Positions 23,501-35,504 of a DNA stretch of 64,000 nucleotides are shown piece after piece. The position numbers were made by a program, and so were the translations under genes. Origin of the DNA: Edaphochlamys debaryana (lineage: Eukaryota; Chlorophyta; Chlorophyceae; Chlamydomonadales); NCBI GenBank assembly GCA_016858145.1, contig JAEHOE010000012.1, positions 62,001 to 126,000 of the forward strand, in the 5' to 3' direction. Within the stretch, counting starts at the first letter, position 1, and every line of letters begins with the position of its first letter. The notes under the pieces were generated by a model. It was not told the DNA's origin. It made no database searches and saw only the letters and a list, made by a program, of their open reading frames with translations.

Positions 23501-25473
23501 CCGGGATGCGGGGGTCAGGGGAGGATGACGGGGGAGGGCAGGAGGTGGCAGAAGCACGGGATCGGCCCACGTTCACGCTTCTCCGCAGGTCTACTTAGCT
23601 CTGTGCTGCTGCCCGCTCACCCTCCCGCCCCGGACCCCCCCCCCCCCTCCCCACCAGGCCTGACCCCCGAGGAGGCCGCCGAGAAGCCCTACATCGCGTC
23701 CATGGGCATCTACGTGTTCAAGAAGTCGGTGCTGCTGGAGCTGCTCAACGACAAGTTCCCCAAGGTGGGGGGGAGGGAGAGGGGGCCAGAGGGAGGCGGA
23801 GAGCGTGGGCGAAGAGGGCGATGGAGGGGCGCTGGCTTGCAGGGAGGGTTGCGCGTGGCTACCGTATGATGGGGAGCCCAGCGGCAGCAGCCACCCGTGC
23901 TCCGCTCGGTCCTCACGTCGCACCTGCGCTAACCGCGTTTAATTGCCAACCGCAGGCCAACGACTTCGGTGGCGAGATCATCCCGTCCGCCGCCAAGGAC
24001 TTCAACGTGGTCGCCTACCCCTTCTACGGCTACTGGGAGGACATTGGTACCATCAAGTCCTTCTTCGAGGAGAACCTCAAGCTCTGCCGCCACGTAAGCA
24101 ACGCGGTTGGCGGCGGTTGGGGACGGTTGGCTCGACGTAAAGCGTACGGCCTTTATGCTCATGGACCTCCGCGGGTCGGCCCTGGCCTCAACGCGCCCTG
24201 CTCACACCCTGCCTGCTGCCTCCCTGGCTCCCCTTGTCCCCGCCCCTCCCCCCCTGCAGCCGGCGACGTTCGAGTTCTACGACCCCCAGTCCCCCATCTA
24301 CACCTCGCCCCGCGTGCTGCCCCCCGCCACCGTGCGCGACTGCAAGGTCACGGACGCCATCATCGCCCAGGTGCGGGCCTGGGCGCCGACCCCGTTGTAG
24401 TGATGAGTGAAGGACAAAGCAATGCGCGGGTTCGTAGTACTTGGTTGTGGGATTGAAAGGAAAGCGAGCGACGCCTGACGCGGTGCGGCAGTACCGGCAG
24501 CCGTTGAGGGAGGAGGGAAGAGAGAAGGGCCGGGAGAAGGATACAGGGATGGGGGAAGACTCCTGGACGGAAGCAAGCCTCATACCTGCTCCTCAAACCC
24601 GGCTGCTCCCTTGTCACGGTGACTCCCCTCCCAGGGCTCGTTCGTGTCTGATGCCACCATCTCCAACGCCGTCATCGGGATTCGCTCCATCATCGGCTCG
24701 GGCTGCACCATCCAGGTGGGTGGGGGGCGGGGCTGGGACTGCAGGAGGTGGGGGGCAGGGATCGCTCCACGGCGGGGCACAAAACCGTGACGAGCACGGA
24801 GCAAGCCATCCCAAGCAACGCCGCGAGCTCTCGCGGCGGCCCGCACCCGCCGGCTGAGAACAGTCCACCAGCTAAACCCACCTGACAAGCCCCGCTGCAC
24901 CCCTCTCAACCCCCCCCCTCCTCATCCCCCAACCCCCCACCCCCCTCCTCATCCCCCCAGGACGCCCTGATCATGGGCGCCGACTACTACGAGTCGGACG
25001 ACCAGCGGGCGGCCCTGCTGGCGGCCGGCGGCGTGCCGGTGGGCATCGGCGCGGGCTCGTTCATCACCAACGCCATTATCGACAAGAACGCGCGCGTCGG
25101 TGAGCAGGGCCGGGGAGGGGGAGGGGGGGAAGGGGATGAGGAAGAAGGAGAGAAGGTTTGTTGGGAGGGCAGGAGGGGCTACAGGAGCAGGAGGGCACGA
25201 GGAGGCCCCGGATGGCGGCTGCTGTCGCGGGCGGAGCGAAGGGGCGATGCAGATGGGATTTTGCCAGAGCGAAGGACCAGTGTGGGGAGTTGTCGCTCAC
25301 CCTCTTGCTCCTGCCTTCCTCACCCCACGCCCCCGCCCACAGGCAAGAACGTGCAGATCGTGAACAAGGACGGCGTCACGGAGGGCACCCGCGAGGCCGA
25401 GGGCATCTACATCCGCTCCGGCATCGTGGTGATCGACAAGGGCGCCCTGGTGCCCGACAACACCACCATCTAA
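20520..25473 (+). CDS. ADP-glucose pyrophosphorylase, large-subunit type, plastid
   Basis: Join(20520..20671, 20750..20841, 21479..21636, 21891..22022, 22707..22801, 23000..23138, 23410..23476, 23658..23764, 23956..24093, 24260..24370, 24635..24715, 24961..25099, 25343..25473), 13 exons, 513 aa. The enzyme makes ADP-glucose from glucose-1-phosphate and ATP, the committed step of starch synthesis in the plastid. Residues 1 to about 55 are Ser-, Arg- and Ala-rich with no acidic run, as in a transit peptide. The nucleotidyltransferase signature [20 protein letters not shown] starts near residue 83; [49 protein letters not shown] and [20 protein letters not shown] follow. The words [31 protein letters not shown] context, EGIYIRSGI and NKDGV favour the large over the small subunit. 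Its 5' end is duplicated 1.74 kb upstream. Confidence 0.95.
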
Positions 25474-26634
25474 GCGCCCGTACGACAACGTACGGCACCG
25501 CCCCCGTTATGCCGCTGTCGTACAGCACTCGCGTGTGCACGTGCACATGCCGCGGGCATGCGGCGTGCAGCGGAGGCGCTGGGGATAATGCGGCCCCGCG
25601 CGGGCGGTTGGTTGCGGAGCGACACTGCTCGCGGGGTTCTGCGTTGGCGGCGGTGCGTGGGTGAGGAGTGCCCGCGAGGAGCTGGAGGAGGAAGGGCAGG
25701 AGGTGGATGAGGAGGAGGCCGCCGGAAGGATAGCGCCGACTTCGTGCTGGCGCTGAGGGGCGGGTTCCGGAGCGGGGCCGCCCAGCGCGGGGGTGCCCGA
25801 CCGGGCAGTGGCTTGGTACTCGGATGGGCGGAAGCGGGGCCGACTGCTGTGGTAGGCCCCGCTCCCCCACAGTTTTGCGCATGCCGCTGAGAGCGCGCAT
25901 GAGTTTTGGGTTGAGGTTGTGGCGGCGCGTTGGCCTGCGGGCGCCGGGCAGCGGAGGGCCTCGGTGGAAGGGAGGAAACGACCTGACGTGATGAGCGTGT
26001 GATACATGCGTGGGGTGGGGTTCATGACGGCTCCTTGGCTGGGGCTGCTGTTGCGTGGCCTGCACTCGTTGTTGCAGGGTGTAACTCTTAGTCAGCGTGC
26101 TGCCCCTAGAATGGCTCTTGCCAGCCCCAGCCGCGACAGCAGCGGCTCGCCGGAGTCGATTGTCTGTGTGCGGCACCGGCGGCGGGCAGAAACGGCGTGA
26201 CTGTGCCACCGGTCAGGATACGATCGCCCCCGACTCTGATGGACCGCGACGCGTCCATTGTCTCATTTACCACCCCGCTACACCACATCCAGCGCTGAAG
26301 AGCTCGCCCAATTGAGCCTTACACAAGCGCTCTCAGTCGCATGCCTACCAGTAAGCGCATGTCACTTACCGCCTGAACGCACGCTCCCCTCGCTTAAATA
26401 AGCAAGTCAACAACGAACTCCCGCGGGGCGCACCGAAGTGCCTGGAGTCCCGGCCATCCTTTCCAACGTGTTCGAGGACGCGCACGCCAGGCACCGCTAG
26501 ACGCTCCACGCTGCGTAAAGCTCTCGCTCGGATTCTGTCTACACACGCGAGGCAACGGGGTCTCCGCAAATCCGGTCCACCCGGCCAGCGCCCCCTCCCC
26601 CTGCCGACGACCTCGACGGCCTTCGCTACGCACC
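25474..26634. other. Intergenic between AGPase and membrane-protein gene
   Basis: About 1.2 kb. It contains the AGPase 3' UTR with TGTAA at 26080 and the promoter of the next gene. No other feature seen. Confidence 0.5.
26080..26084 (+). terminator. TGTAA polyadenylation signal, AGPase
   Basis: Lies 607 bases after the AGPase stop on the same strand. Confidence 0.55.
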
Positions 26635-27791
26635 ATGAATCCCCAGGGGTTCCTGCCCGTGAAACCCCTCCCAGCATTTGTGGTGCAATGTGGCCAGGCC
26701 GTGGCGGACCTCGTGTACTGGACCACAGGTGGGGGCCCGGGAGAGGGAGGGAGGGAGGCTGGTTGGAGGGCCAGGTCTTCGCTAGCTTCTGAGCTCATGA
26801 GCCCTGACTGGGCCCTTTTGCTGTGACCTCTGCCTATGCTCTGCTAGCTCTGAGTCTAGGGCTAGAGCCGGGAGGGGGGCAAGACTTCGGGGTTTAGGGA
26901 TTGGCACGTGGAGGATGCTTTAATGCCTCTGCGAGGTACAGCTGCCGAGGGGAGGCATGGCGTGGAGCAGGGGGCGCGGTTCAGCCAACTAGACCCCAGT
27001 CAACCTGAATACATCACACGGCCTTTGCCATCAAGGCGCCGGTTAACGTGCCTTCAAAAGGACGAAAGCGGCCTATAAGAGGCTTTTAACCTAGGACCCG
27101 CCTGCTTGTCTTGGCCCTTGTGATGGTTGTCCCTGGAGGTTGATCGTCGTCAGCCCCTGCCCTCTTCTGCAACCCTATTCGTGCCTCCAGGCATGCGAGT
27201 GCCGTACCAGGAGGGCCTCATGCTCATCGTGTCTAGCATCGTCATGGCGGGTGCGAGCGAAGGGGCGGGGGGGTGGCGCACTGCCTTGCCAGGGCGGGCG
27301 CTGCGGGCTGCGTCGGGACATGCCACGGCTGCGCGGGGGGACCCTCGCGGGGTGCCATGCCGAGGAAGATCCTACCCGACAAACTACGCGTTATGACCCC
27401 TGCCCGCAGTATTCATCGTGCTCTGGGTCATCATCGACCTGGGGAACCGCGCCGACAAGCGAGGTGGGCAGGGGCTCGGCCGCGTGTGACCCGAGTACCC
27501 CCCCCCCTCTAACCCTGACATTGCCCACTCGCCACTCCCCACACCCCACACCCCCCGCCCCAACCCGCACCCCCCCCGCCCCCGCCCCCTGCAGCCCACA
27601 TGGCGGTGCTCGAGGCGCGGCAGCCCAACGCCCGCACCACCGTGCACCGCCGCTCCGTGGAGGCGGACCGCGCGGCGGAGCGGCTGCAGGCGGCGGCCGG
27701 GGGCAGCGAGCTGGTGGCGGACGGGGAGCGGCCCTACTGGCGGGACGGGGCGCACAGCGCCGCCTACGGCCTGCGCAGGCGGGGGCCCTAG
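26635..27791 (+). CDS. Unrecognised single-pass membrane protein
   Basis: Join(26635..26728, 27191..27250, 27410..27463, 27595..27791), four exons, 134 aa; all three introns are in phase 1 with GT-AG ends, which supports a real gene. I do not recognise the family. Residues 41-60 (LMLIVSSIVMAVFIVLWVII) form one clear membrane segment, interrupted by an intron after Met-Ala. A short N-terminal part (about 31 residues, one Cys) precedes it. The C-terminal half after NRADKR is charged, Ala/Arg/Glu-rich and probably helical (AVLEARQPNARTTVHRRSVE then ADRAAERLQAAAGG), ending in a Tyr/Arg-rich tail. Positive charge right after the segment suggests the C-terminus faces the cytosol. The start at 26635 is the first ATG in frame. 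A TATAAG at about 27073 is inside the first intron and is probably chance. Confidence 0.65.
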
Positions 27792-28992
27792 GAGACAGGC
27801 GGCACAGGGGTGGAAGCCTCGAAGGGCCGCAGCAAGGGCGTGACCTGCACGGGCGGGGTGACTGGACGGATTGCTTGGGCTTTGGCAGGGTTTGGGCCGG
27901 CGAGCCTTGCGGGGAGGACTGCGCTGGCCGGTCCGCTCGCCCAGCGGAAGCGGCGGAGGGCGTGGTCCTGGCCGTGATACCGTTGCGCACCCCGGGCCGG
28001 GCAGCGGCGAAGCAGAGCAGGTAGCGGAGAGGCATGGCTCTCAGTGGGAGCGTTCGGAGTCGGGGGCTGGGGTGAGGTGGTCCGGCCGAGGGGTGTAGGG
28101 AATGGGTACCGCGCGGAGTGCGGACAACACGTGAGCACTGGACATGCGGCAAGGGGCAGTGGAAGTGGCAGGGGTGGGTCTAAGTCTCCCTCCCGCGGTT
28201 GCAGCGCGATGCACTCGGGAGGGTGTTCCGGTTATACTGTAGCGCAATGAGGATACTTTGGGGGGGTGCTACCGTCCCCCATGCGGTCTCCGACGGTATG
28301 CCCGGGGACTTGAGCGGCGAAACTCGTCAGGTTGCATTGGGGCGCACTGGTGTGGGTTTCTCTTCCCGGACATGAGCATACAGTCGCTTGCTGTCTTGGG
28401 AGCTTGTGCGGCACTGCGTCAGCTGCGGCTTAGACTCTGTATTGCGCTGGGGGGGGCAACAGCGGGGCAACCGTGTCTGGATTGGTGGCGTCGTGTCCTA
28501 GGCCGACAGAGTGCAGACGAGTTGGAGCCAGGGATGTGTTTCCAATCGAACGCGCACGCAGCGGCTGCAGCGAAGCACGAGGGATTACGTTCGTGTTGCA
28601 GCTGGGGCAAGCTGCTTTGGGGCAGAAGAGGTTAGACAGGGAAGGCTTTGGTGGTTCGATGGCTGTCGATGGCTGGTACTTAGTTCGGTACGCGCGGTGT
28701 GTGCTGGCCTGCATGGCATGCGGGGAGGATGGCGGGGAGGATGGCGTGAAGGCAGGGCAGGAGGCGGGGAGGGCCGGATGACAGGAACAGGCAGTAGACT
28801 GACCGAGGGCGCGGGCCGTTCACCGCCCTCGTGCATGGACGTAGGGCACAGGGGGCTGTGTCGCTTGTAGGCTGCGGCTACAGGCAGTTGATGGATTATG
28901 TCAATTGGTGACACCAGAATTTGATAGATAACTGTACGGGAGCCAGGGGCGTCCTGGTAGCGGAGGCCCAAGCGAAGCGTGGTCTAGCCCAC

Positions 28993-28997
28993 TGTAA
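28993..28997 (+). terminator. TGTAA polyadenylation signal, membrane-protein gene
   Basis: First TGTAA found after the stop at 27791 but 1.2 kb away, so less certain. A second one is at 29040-29044. Confidence 0.35.
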
Positions 28998-29007
28998 TCG
29001 GGGAGCC

Positions 29008-29012
29008 TTACA
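29008..29012 (-). terminator. TGTAA polyadenylation signal, CMC4
   Basis: TTACA on the + strand, 559 bases after the CMC4 stop codon. Confidence 0.45.
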
Positions 29013-29570
29013 ACTGGTACAAGAGGGCCACAACGCGCGTGTAATACCGGTAACCCCCTTGAGCCCCCATTTACCCGCTTTAGTTGCTGGTGCTCCCGGA
29101 TTAAGCATGCGAGTTTGCAGCGTCTAGTCCCACGACACCGCTTCCCGCCTCCGCTACACGCCCTGCTCCCGAGCTCATAGCATGTAGCCGGCTCGCGCCT
29201 CTCTCGACACGTGCGCCTCGACCTAGGCAGAGCCAGCCGACGGGCTCCTGCCGTGACCGTCGTGTCTTCTGACAGCTACGCCCACGGCCCCCCAGCCGCC
29301 AAACGCGCAGTCAAGCCTCTGCCGACTCCTCTCCCCCGAAATGCTAGCTCCAAGTTCCACCCCCCAGCCATGCCGAAGCGAGCGGGAGCCCGACATCAGC
29401 CTTACGCGAGTATGCTCCTCCCTCCCATTGTTCACACCTTGCATCCGTTTGCCCCTCGGCGTCCCTCCCAGTGCTCTGCACCTTGCAATCTTGCACCCCT
29501 CGGCCCTGGCTCCAGCGCGGCTCGCTACCACCCCGGGCAACCTCTTCCATGCCCCCATGTCCCCAAGCCG

Positions 29571-30313
29571 CTACTGCCCAAAGCCCTTGCAGTGCAGGCT
29601 GGGCTCCGCAAGCGCCCGGCAGCAGTCCCTCATATCCTGAGGGGCAGGGACCGGCAGAGCGGGCAACAGTCGGCTTACAGGTCGCCCGCGGCCCAGCACC
29701 GCCCGCGGCTCGGCCTGTTGCCAACAGTGTTAGGCTACATGCTCCCAGCCTGCCCGTCTGCTTAGTCAGTGCCCTGCCCAGCCAAACATCTGCTCCCGCA
29801 AGTGCCACGCAGCGCCAGGCACAGCCGCAGGTAGCTCAGCGGCCCCTGACCGCGGGGCGTGAGGCAGGCTGGCCCCTGGGCGCCGCAAGGAAAGCCGCTG
29901 GGTGCCGCAGCCCTGAGTCGGTCATGGACCCAGCCCAGCCCGGGCCGATGACCCTCTCACCACCCTCACGGCACCCCCCGCCACGACCCTCCCGACGACT
30001 GGCCCCACCCCTCAGCCCCCGGCCCGCGCCTCCCTCCCCAGCCCACGCCTACCTGAATCACGCGCTGGCACCTGCTTTGATTGTAGTCGTGTCGTGCGAG
30101 GCACTCCTGGATCGCGCACGCCTAAGGAGGGGAAGGATTTTGGTTGGCGAAACTGGGCGAAAGGGCAGGACCGGGACGGGAGCGTGGGGTGACACATGCG
30201 GTGATGCTTCCGCTCCCTCGAACACTACCCCTTGGCCGGAACGTTCCGCCCCGCCCTTGGCCACACCGACTCACCTTCCGCTGGCAGCCGTGCGTAGCTT
30301 CCGCCTTCTCCAT
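29571..30313 (-). CDS. CMC4-type twin CX9C mitochondrial protein
   Basis: Complement of join(29571..29636, 30053..30121, 30275..30313), three short exons, 57 aa, GT-AG introns both in phase 0. The product matches Cmc4 (human p8MTCP1), a small CHCH protein of the mitochondrial intermembrane space imported by the Mia40 disulfide relay. Seven cysteines stand at residues 10, 15, 20, 31, 41, 42 and 52. C10-x9-C20 and C31-x9-C41 form the twin CX9C motif, and C15, C42 and C52 supply the extra pair that p8MTCP1 also has, with the same spacing except for one residue before the last Cys. Key text is CQRKACAIQECLARHD, SRCQRVIQ and DMRDCCRAL. The ATG at 30313 gives a family-sized N-terminus; the frame stays open further upstream. 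An overlapping out-of-frame ATG lies 5 bases before it. Confidence 0.9.
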
Positions 30314-31440
30314 GTCATGCAGGGCCCCCTGCGGCCGTCCCTCCTCATCCAGGCCTGGTTTGAGGGGGGAAGCACCATTCCCGCCCCCCATCGCCTTCGC
30401 CGCCCCGCCCGTCCCGCCCCGGCCGTGTGGTCCCACGCCCCGCCGCCGCCGCTGTGCTCGCCCCGCAGACCGTGGGCTGTGGTGCCTGTCACGCCGTTTG
30501 TGAGGTTGAGGGGGTGATGAGGGGAAGGCTGCGTCGGGGACGTCCGGACGACGGTGACGCGAGCGAAGACCGCCCGTGCCTTTCCGCGGCTGCTGTCACA
30601 AGCGCTCACCTTGAGCAAGCGATCACTCCGCTGAGGCCTCCGTGCGTCCAGCGGCTCCGCGCGAGTTGTGTAGCCTGGCGCGAGGCGCCTTCGCGAATGC
30701 ACCGAGATGGGAGCTGCTCTGCCCAGTCCACGGTGTCAATGCCATATACGTGTAGTGAACAGTACAGAAATGTGGTGAGTGTTTGCGATGTGGTTTGCAG
30801 CTCGTGGGTGAGGGGCGTCCGATGGCAAGTCGGGGAAGTCGGGGAAAGCCCCATGCCATGACCGGTCGGCCTGCACGCCGCTTCCCAAGTTGCATAGTAG
30901 CAGTCGCATGCGGTCTACAGCTCCATTGCTGACGGCGTTGAAGGCCCGGGATGCGAGGAGTGCGAGGGGACACGGGCTCGGGAAAGACGGGCAGGCCGGG
31001 GCAGGCGGTCTGGCATGTCAATGCATGACATCTCCCGTGTGGCAGGCTGGGACGGTCTAAAGCCCACATCGGGCACGCCTACGGTACTACGTTATCACAG
31101 GCAAAGCAACCAGGGATTTTACTGCACAGGAAGCAGCCGGGGGAGGACCGCGCGACGCTCGAAACCCCGGGTTATGCCCGTCGGGTTTCGCAATCGCTCT
31201 TCGCAGCCACACCGCGAGACGGAGCTTCACCTACTGCAGTGCCAGCTCATGCAGCTGTCTGGGCAGCCTACCATCACAGAACATGGTTTCTGCCCGTGCA
31301 GACGTCCTTCATGACCGTACCACCAAAGCTCCTTTGGTCGCTAAGTTGGTCGTCTTTCTGTTTTGTTGACCAACTCACTTGCCCGCTACCATGGGCCTAT
31401 AGACCTGAGGTCTTGCCGCCAGGGCAACGCGCGCTTGGAA
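30314..31440. promoter_or_regulatory. Divergent upstream region of CMC4 and SnRK2-like kinase
   Basis: 1.1 kb between the two ATG codons. It must contain both promoters and 5' UTRs. No TATA box, repeat or coding region was recognised. Confidence 0.45.
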
Positions 31441-34400
31441 ATGGACGCCGGTGCACCAGGGCCACGTTTTAGAACCGAGAAATTCCTAGGGAAGGGAGGA
31501 CAGGGCTTCGTTCAGCTGTGCCATGACAACCAATACCAACAGCGAGTCGCTATCAAGTGAGCATGCAACTCCAAATTTGCACGTAGCCAGCCTGCCAGGA
31601 GGCGTTACCTCGCCACACCAGCTGGCTGGAGTAACGATGGCATCGACCGTAATGACGCCGTGCCGGGATGCGGCTGCCCCAGGTACATCGACCGAGGATG
31701 GAGTCGCGGCTTCTACAAGTACGTGCTCCGGGAGACGCTAAACCATCAGCAGTTGTCGCTATGCAAGCACCCACACATCGTCGAGGTGAGGTGGAGTCGG
31801 AACGGTGCCCTACTCGGCGGGGTGCCCAAGGGGGGTCGTGCGGGTGCGGGTCCATACCCCCGCCTGCTGCCGTGGAGCCGCCACTCCTCCTCCTGCCCTG
31901 GCTGGCCACCAGCCCAACCAAAGCACTCGGTCTTCCTATCGACTCAACAACGGAGCCGACGCTCGCTTCAACTGACGCGTGTGCCCCCATCCCGCCACTG
32001 TCGAGGCCCCCTCTCCATTACTTTCCACCCCCCACCCACCCCCACCCCCCCAGTTCCACGAGGTCTTCCTGACCCCCTCCTACCTGGCCGTGGTCATGGA
32101 GTACGTCAACGGCACCAACCTGCAGCACTACCTGGAGGTGGGGGGGGAGGGGAGGAGGGGGGGAGGGGGGCGAGGGGGGGAGGGGGGGGGAGGGAGGGAG
32201 GGAGAGAGGGAGGGAGAGGGAGAGAGGAGAGGGAGGGAGGAAGGGGAAAGGGCAGTGGGGGGTGTGAGGTGCCTTCACGCCGACGGGGGCTCTCTGCGGG
32301 CCGCAGCAGCCACCTGGGCAGGGACCGAGGCCCGGGGGTGGCGGGGCGGGGGCCTGGGCGGGGGCCCGGCACGATTTGGCTCCCGGCCAGGCCCCCGCAG
32401 CCCCTGCAGGGGGGGGGCGCGACCGGTCCCGGCGGGCGTTCGCTCCGGCTTGCATCCCCGAGGCCCCCAGCGTATCGCCAGAGGGAGTGAGGCGGCAGCT
32501 GAGGGCTCGAGGCGGCGGCGGTGAACACTGGCTCCCCGGCAGATGCCGAGGCAGGGGGGGATGGACGGAACACAGGGCTATGGCCGGCGCTTCCTCTCTC
32601 ACGCGAGTCATGCCGCGCCCTTCGCCCTCGCCCTCACTCTCACTCCCCCACCCCACTACACCGACCACATGGGCAGCCTCCTCGGCAGCCAAGAACACCA
32701 TCCCTACACCACCCTACCCCCTACCACCGCCCCCCTACCCCCCCCCCCCAGTGCAATCGTTGCATTTGCTGGCCTTGCTTTTCGCGTAACTCGTCTCCCG
32801 TGTCTCCTTTCCCCCCCCCCCAGGCTGCGGGCGGCAAGCTGCCCGAGGACGTGGCCCGCTTCATCTTCCAGCAGCTCATCATCGCGGTGGACTTCTGCCA
32901 CAAGAAGGGAAAGGTCAACAGGGACATCAAGCTCGCCAACATACTGCTGCAGGTAGCCGCACGGGAAGGCAACGGAACGGGGGGGCTCACCCGTGGGCAG
33001 AAGGGCGTGGGAGGGCAGGCGGGGAGGTATGGCGGTGAGTCGGCTCGCCGTGTCTTCCTTTGCCGCGTGTCGCGGTCCAGTCGGGAGCTCCGCGGCCTAT
33101 CCCGTCCTCCACCACACCCTCCCCTGCCCTCCCGCCCCTCCCGCTTCTTTACTCGAGCTCCCCCTCCCCCATCTTACCTATTCATCCGCGCCTTGCAACC
33201 CCCCCTCCATCCCTCCACCCTACCCCTCCCCCCGCCTCCCCCCCCCAGGAGGGCCACCTGCCCCTGGTCAAGCTGTGCGACTTCGGCTTCTCCAAGGACA
33301 AGTTTGACGACTCGGAGCCGCAGACGCAGATCGGCACAGCGCTGTTCACGGCACCCGAGATATTCACCAACGTGCCGGGGCAGGTGGGGGGAAGGGGGGC
33401 CTGGCGGGGGGTGGCGGGTGGTTCGTAGCAAACGTGCAAGGCAGCGAGTGGGGGCGTGCGCCGAAGGGGGCGGGCGTACCTTGGGCATCCCGCCCGGCTG
33501 GACCCAGTGCGATGGGCGGTGGGGTTAACGTTGTGAGAGTGGAAAAGGGCGAGGGCACACGGGGCTTCGCGGGCTGGAGGGCGGAGGGTAGAGGCGGCCG
33601 CAGGGCTGACGCGCGCGGCTGGCCCGGCCCGAGTTCGGGGGTCCGTTCCCCCGTGCGCCCATCCATGCCGTACCGTACGGCACCCGCCGGCCCCCACGTG
33701 ACCAGGTGTACGACGCCGAGGCTGCTGACGTGTGGTCGTGCGGCGTGGTGCTGTTCGTCATGCTGTTCGGCTGCCACCCCTTTCTGTCGGTGGAGGACAC
33801 GCAGAACCGCAAGCACGCACAGGTGGGGGGGGGGGCCTGTGGGCGGGGAAGTGTTGAGGGTTGGCAGCCTGCAGGGCAGATACGTGTCCTGTTTGGGAGG
33901 GACGGAGTTGGGGGTGGGACGCGGGGGCCGGCTGACGCCGCTTTACAGGGGTGTCGGCCTTTGCGGTGGTGCGCCGCCGGAGCGTGCGGATGATGTCTAG
34001 GTCCAGAGGGAAACACTTGACACCCGAAGTGCCTGCGCCCGCGTGATCCCCATCGGGTCCTGCTCCTCCTCCCGTGGCCCTACCCCCCAGGTCATGAAGC
34101 TGATAGAGAACGCGGTGCGGGGCAACGTGCAGGTGGGGCCACGGGCACGGCGGAGCAGCCGCGGCCAGGGGGTTGGGGGCTGTACCCCTCGGGGCCAGGG
34201 GCAGGGACAGGGCCAGGCCCTCGCGCGCGGTGGGCGCAGCACGACCCCGCGCCAAATCTACCACCGCACCCCTCGCCCGTCCAACTCCCCTCGTGCTCCT
34301 CCTGCTCCACGCCCCCCTCTCCCCCAGGTGCCCCCCGGCGCCGCCGAGCTGTACCCCCAGGCCATGGACCTCATCCGCCGCATCCTGGTGTCGGCGCCCG

Positions 34401-35472
34401 GGCAGCGCTGCAAGCTGCCCGCGGTCATGGCGCACCCCTGGTTCCAGGTGTGGGGGGGGGGGGCGCGGGGGACTGAGGAGGGGGGCAGGGGAAGAGGGAA
34501 AGGAGGCGGTTTGGGTGCTGTGTTTTAGAAAGACAAGGGCCACCGACTCCACCCCTTCCACCCCTTCCACCCCTTCCACCGCCTCCATCCCCTCCGCTCC
34601 TCCCTCCCCAGGACAAGCTGCCCCCCGGCGCGCTGCTGCTGAATGCCGCCTACCTCTCCATGGAGCACCCCGTGGGTGAGCACCGGGCGGGGCGCACCAG
34701 GGTCAGCCGCCGACTTTCCCCAGGAGCATACGGTAGCCCCCTTGCCTAGCCCCGCGCCCGCTACCCGCCCCAGTAGCACCGTCCCCACGCCCTGCTGTGT
34801 CCTGCCGCACCCTCGAAGCTTGAACTGCGCTCTCTGCCACCACCCGGACCCGACCCACATCGCAAGCCCCCACACCCACCCGCACCTCCAGGCGAGCTGC
34901 GTCAGACGCCCGAGGAGGTCCACGCCACCATCACCGCTGCGCTGTCGCCCGGGGGCGGGGAGGAGCGGAGCGACTGCACCTCCCCGGGGCCGTCGGGCAT
35001 GGACGTCTCGGGCCTCATGTCAGACCTGGGGCAGTCGTACGCGGAGCCGCCGCAGCACGCGCAGCAGGCCCCGCAGCAGCCGCACGCCATGCAGCCGCAG
35101 CACCTGCAGCCCATGCAGCTGCCGCACGCGCAGCAGGCTCAGCACGCGCAGCACGACCGGCCGCAGAGCGAGGGCATGCCCATGCTGGGCGTGCGGCCGC
35201 ACAGCAGCAGCGCGCCCATGGTAGGCCCCGCCTCCGGCCCCGGCCCCGGCTCGAGCTCAGCCCACCCGGGCCAAGCGCCGGGGCATGGGCCGCAGGGGCA
35301 GGGGCAGGGCCAGGCCGAGTACGGCGGCTATGCACAGCAGGGGATGCCGCAGGGCCCGCTGTCTTCTGGTGCGGGCGGCAGCATGGGCCACCTGCCTCAC
35401 GCGTTGCAGCAGCAGCAGCAGCAACAGCAGCAGATGGGGTCGCACATGCACCAACAGCACCCGCAGCATCCT

Positions 35473-35504
<32 letters not shown>

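Larger units (their letters stand above)
27792..29570. other. Intergenic, convergent 3' ends of membrane-protein gene and CMC4
   Basis: About 1.8 kb with no gene I can support. TGTAA signals for the + strand gene (28993, 29040) and for CMC4 on the - strand (29012-29008) fall within 50 bases of each other, so the two 3' UTRs probably meet or overlap here. Confidence 0.5.

Noticed and set aside
29471..30517. 348-codon open frame on the + strand
   Set aside because: Antisense to the CMC4 exons; Pro/Ser/Ala-rich shadow with no homology, whereas the opposite strand gives a cysteine-perfect CMC4.
32138..32260. Long G runs as possible telomere-like or centromere repeat
   Set aside because: They lie at the 5' end of an intron with clear flanking kinase exons and have no regular unit.
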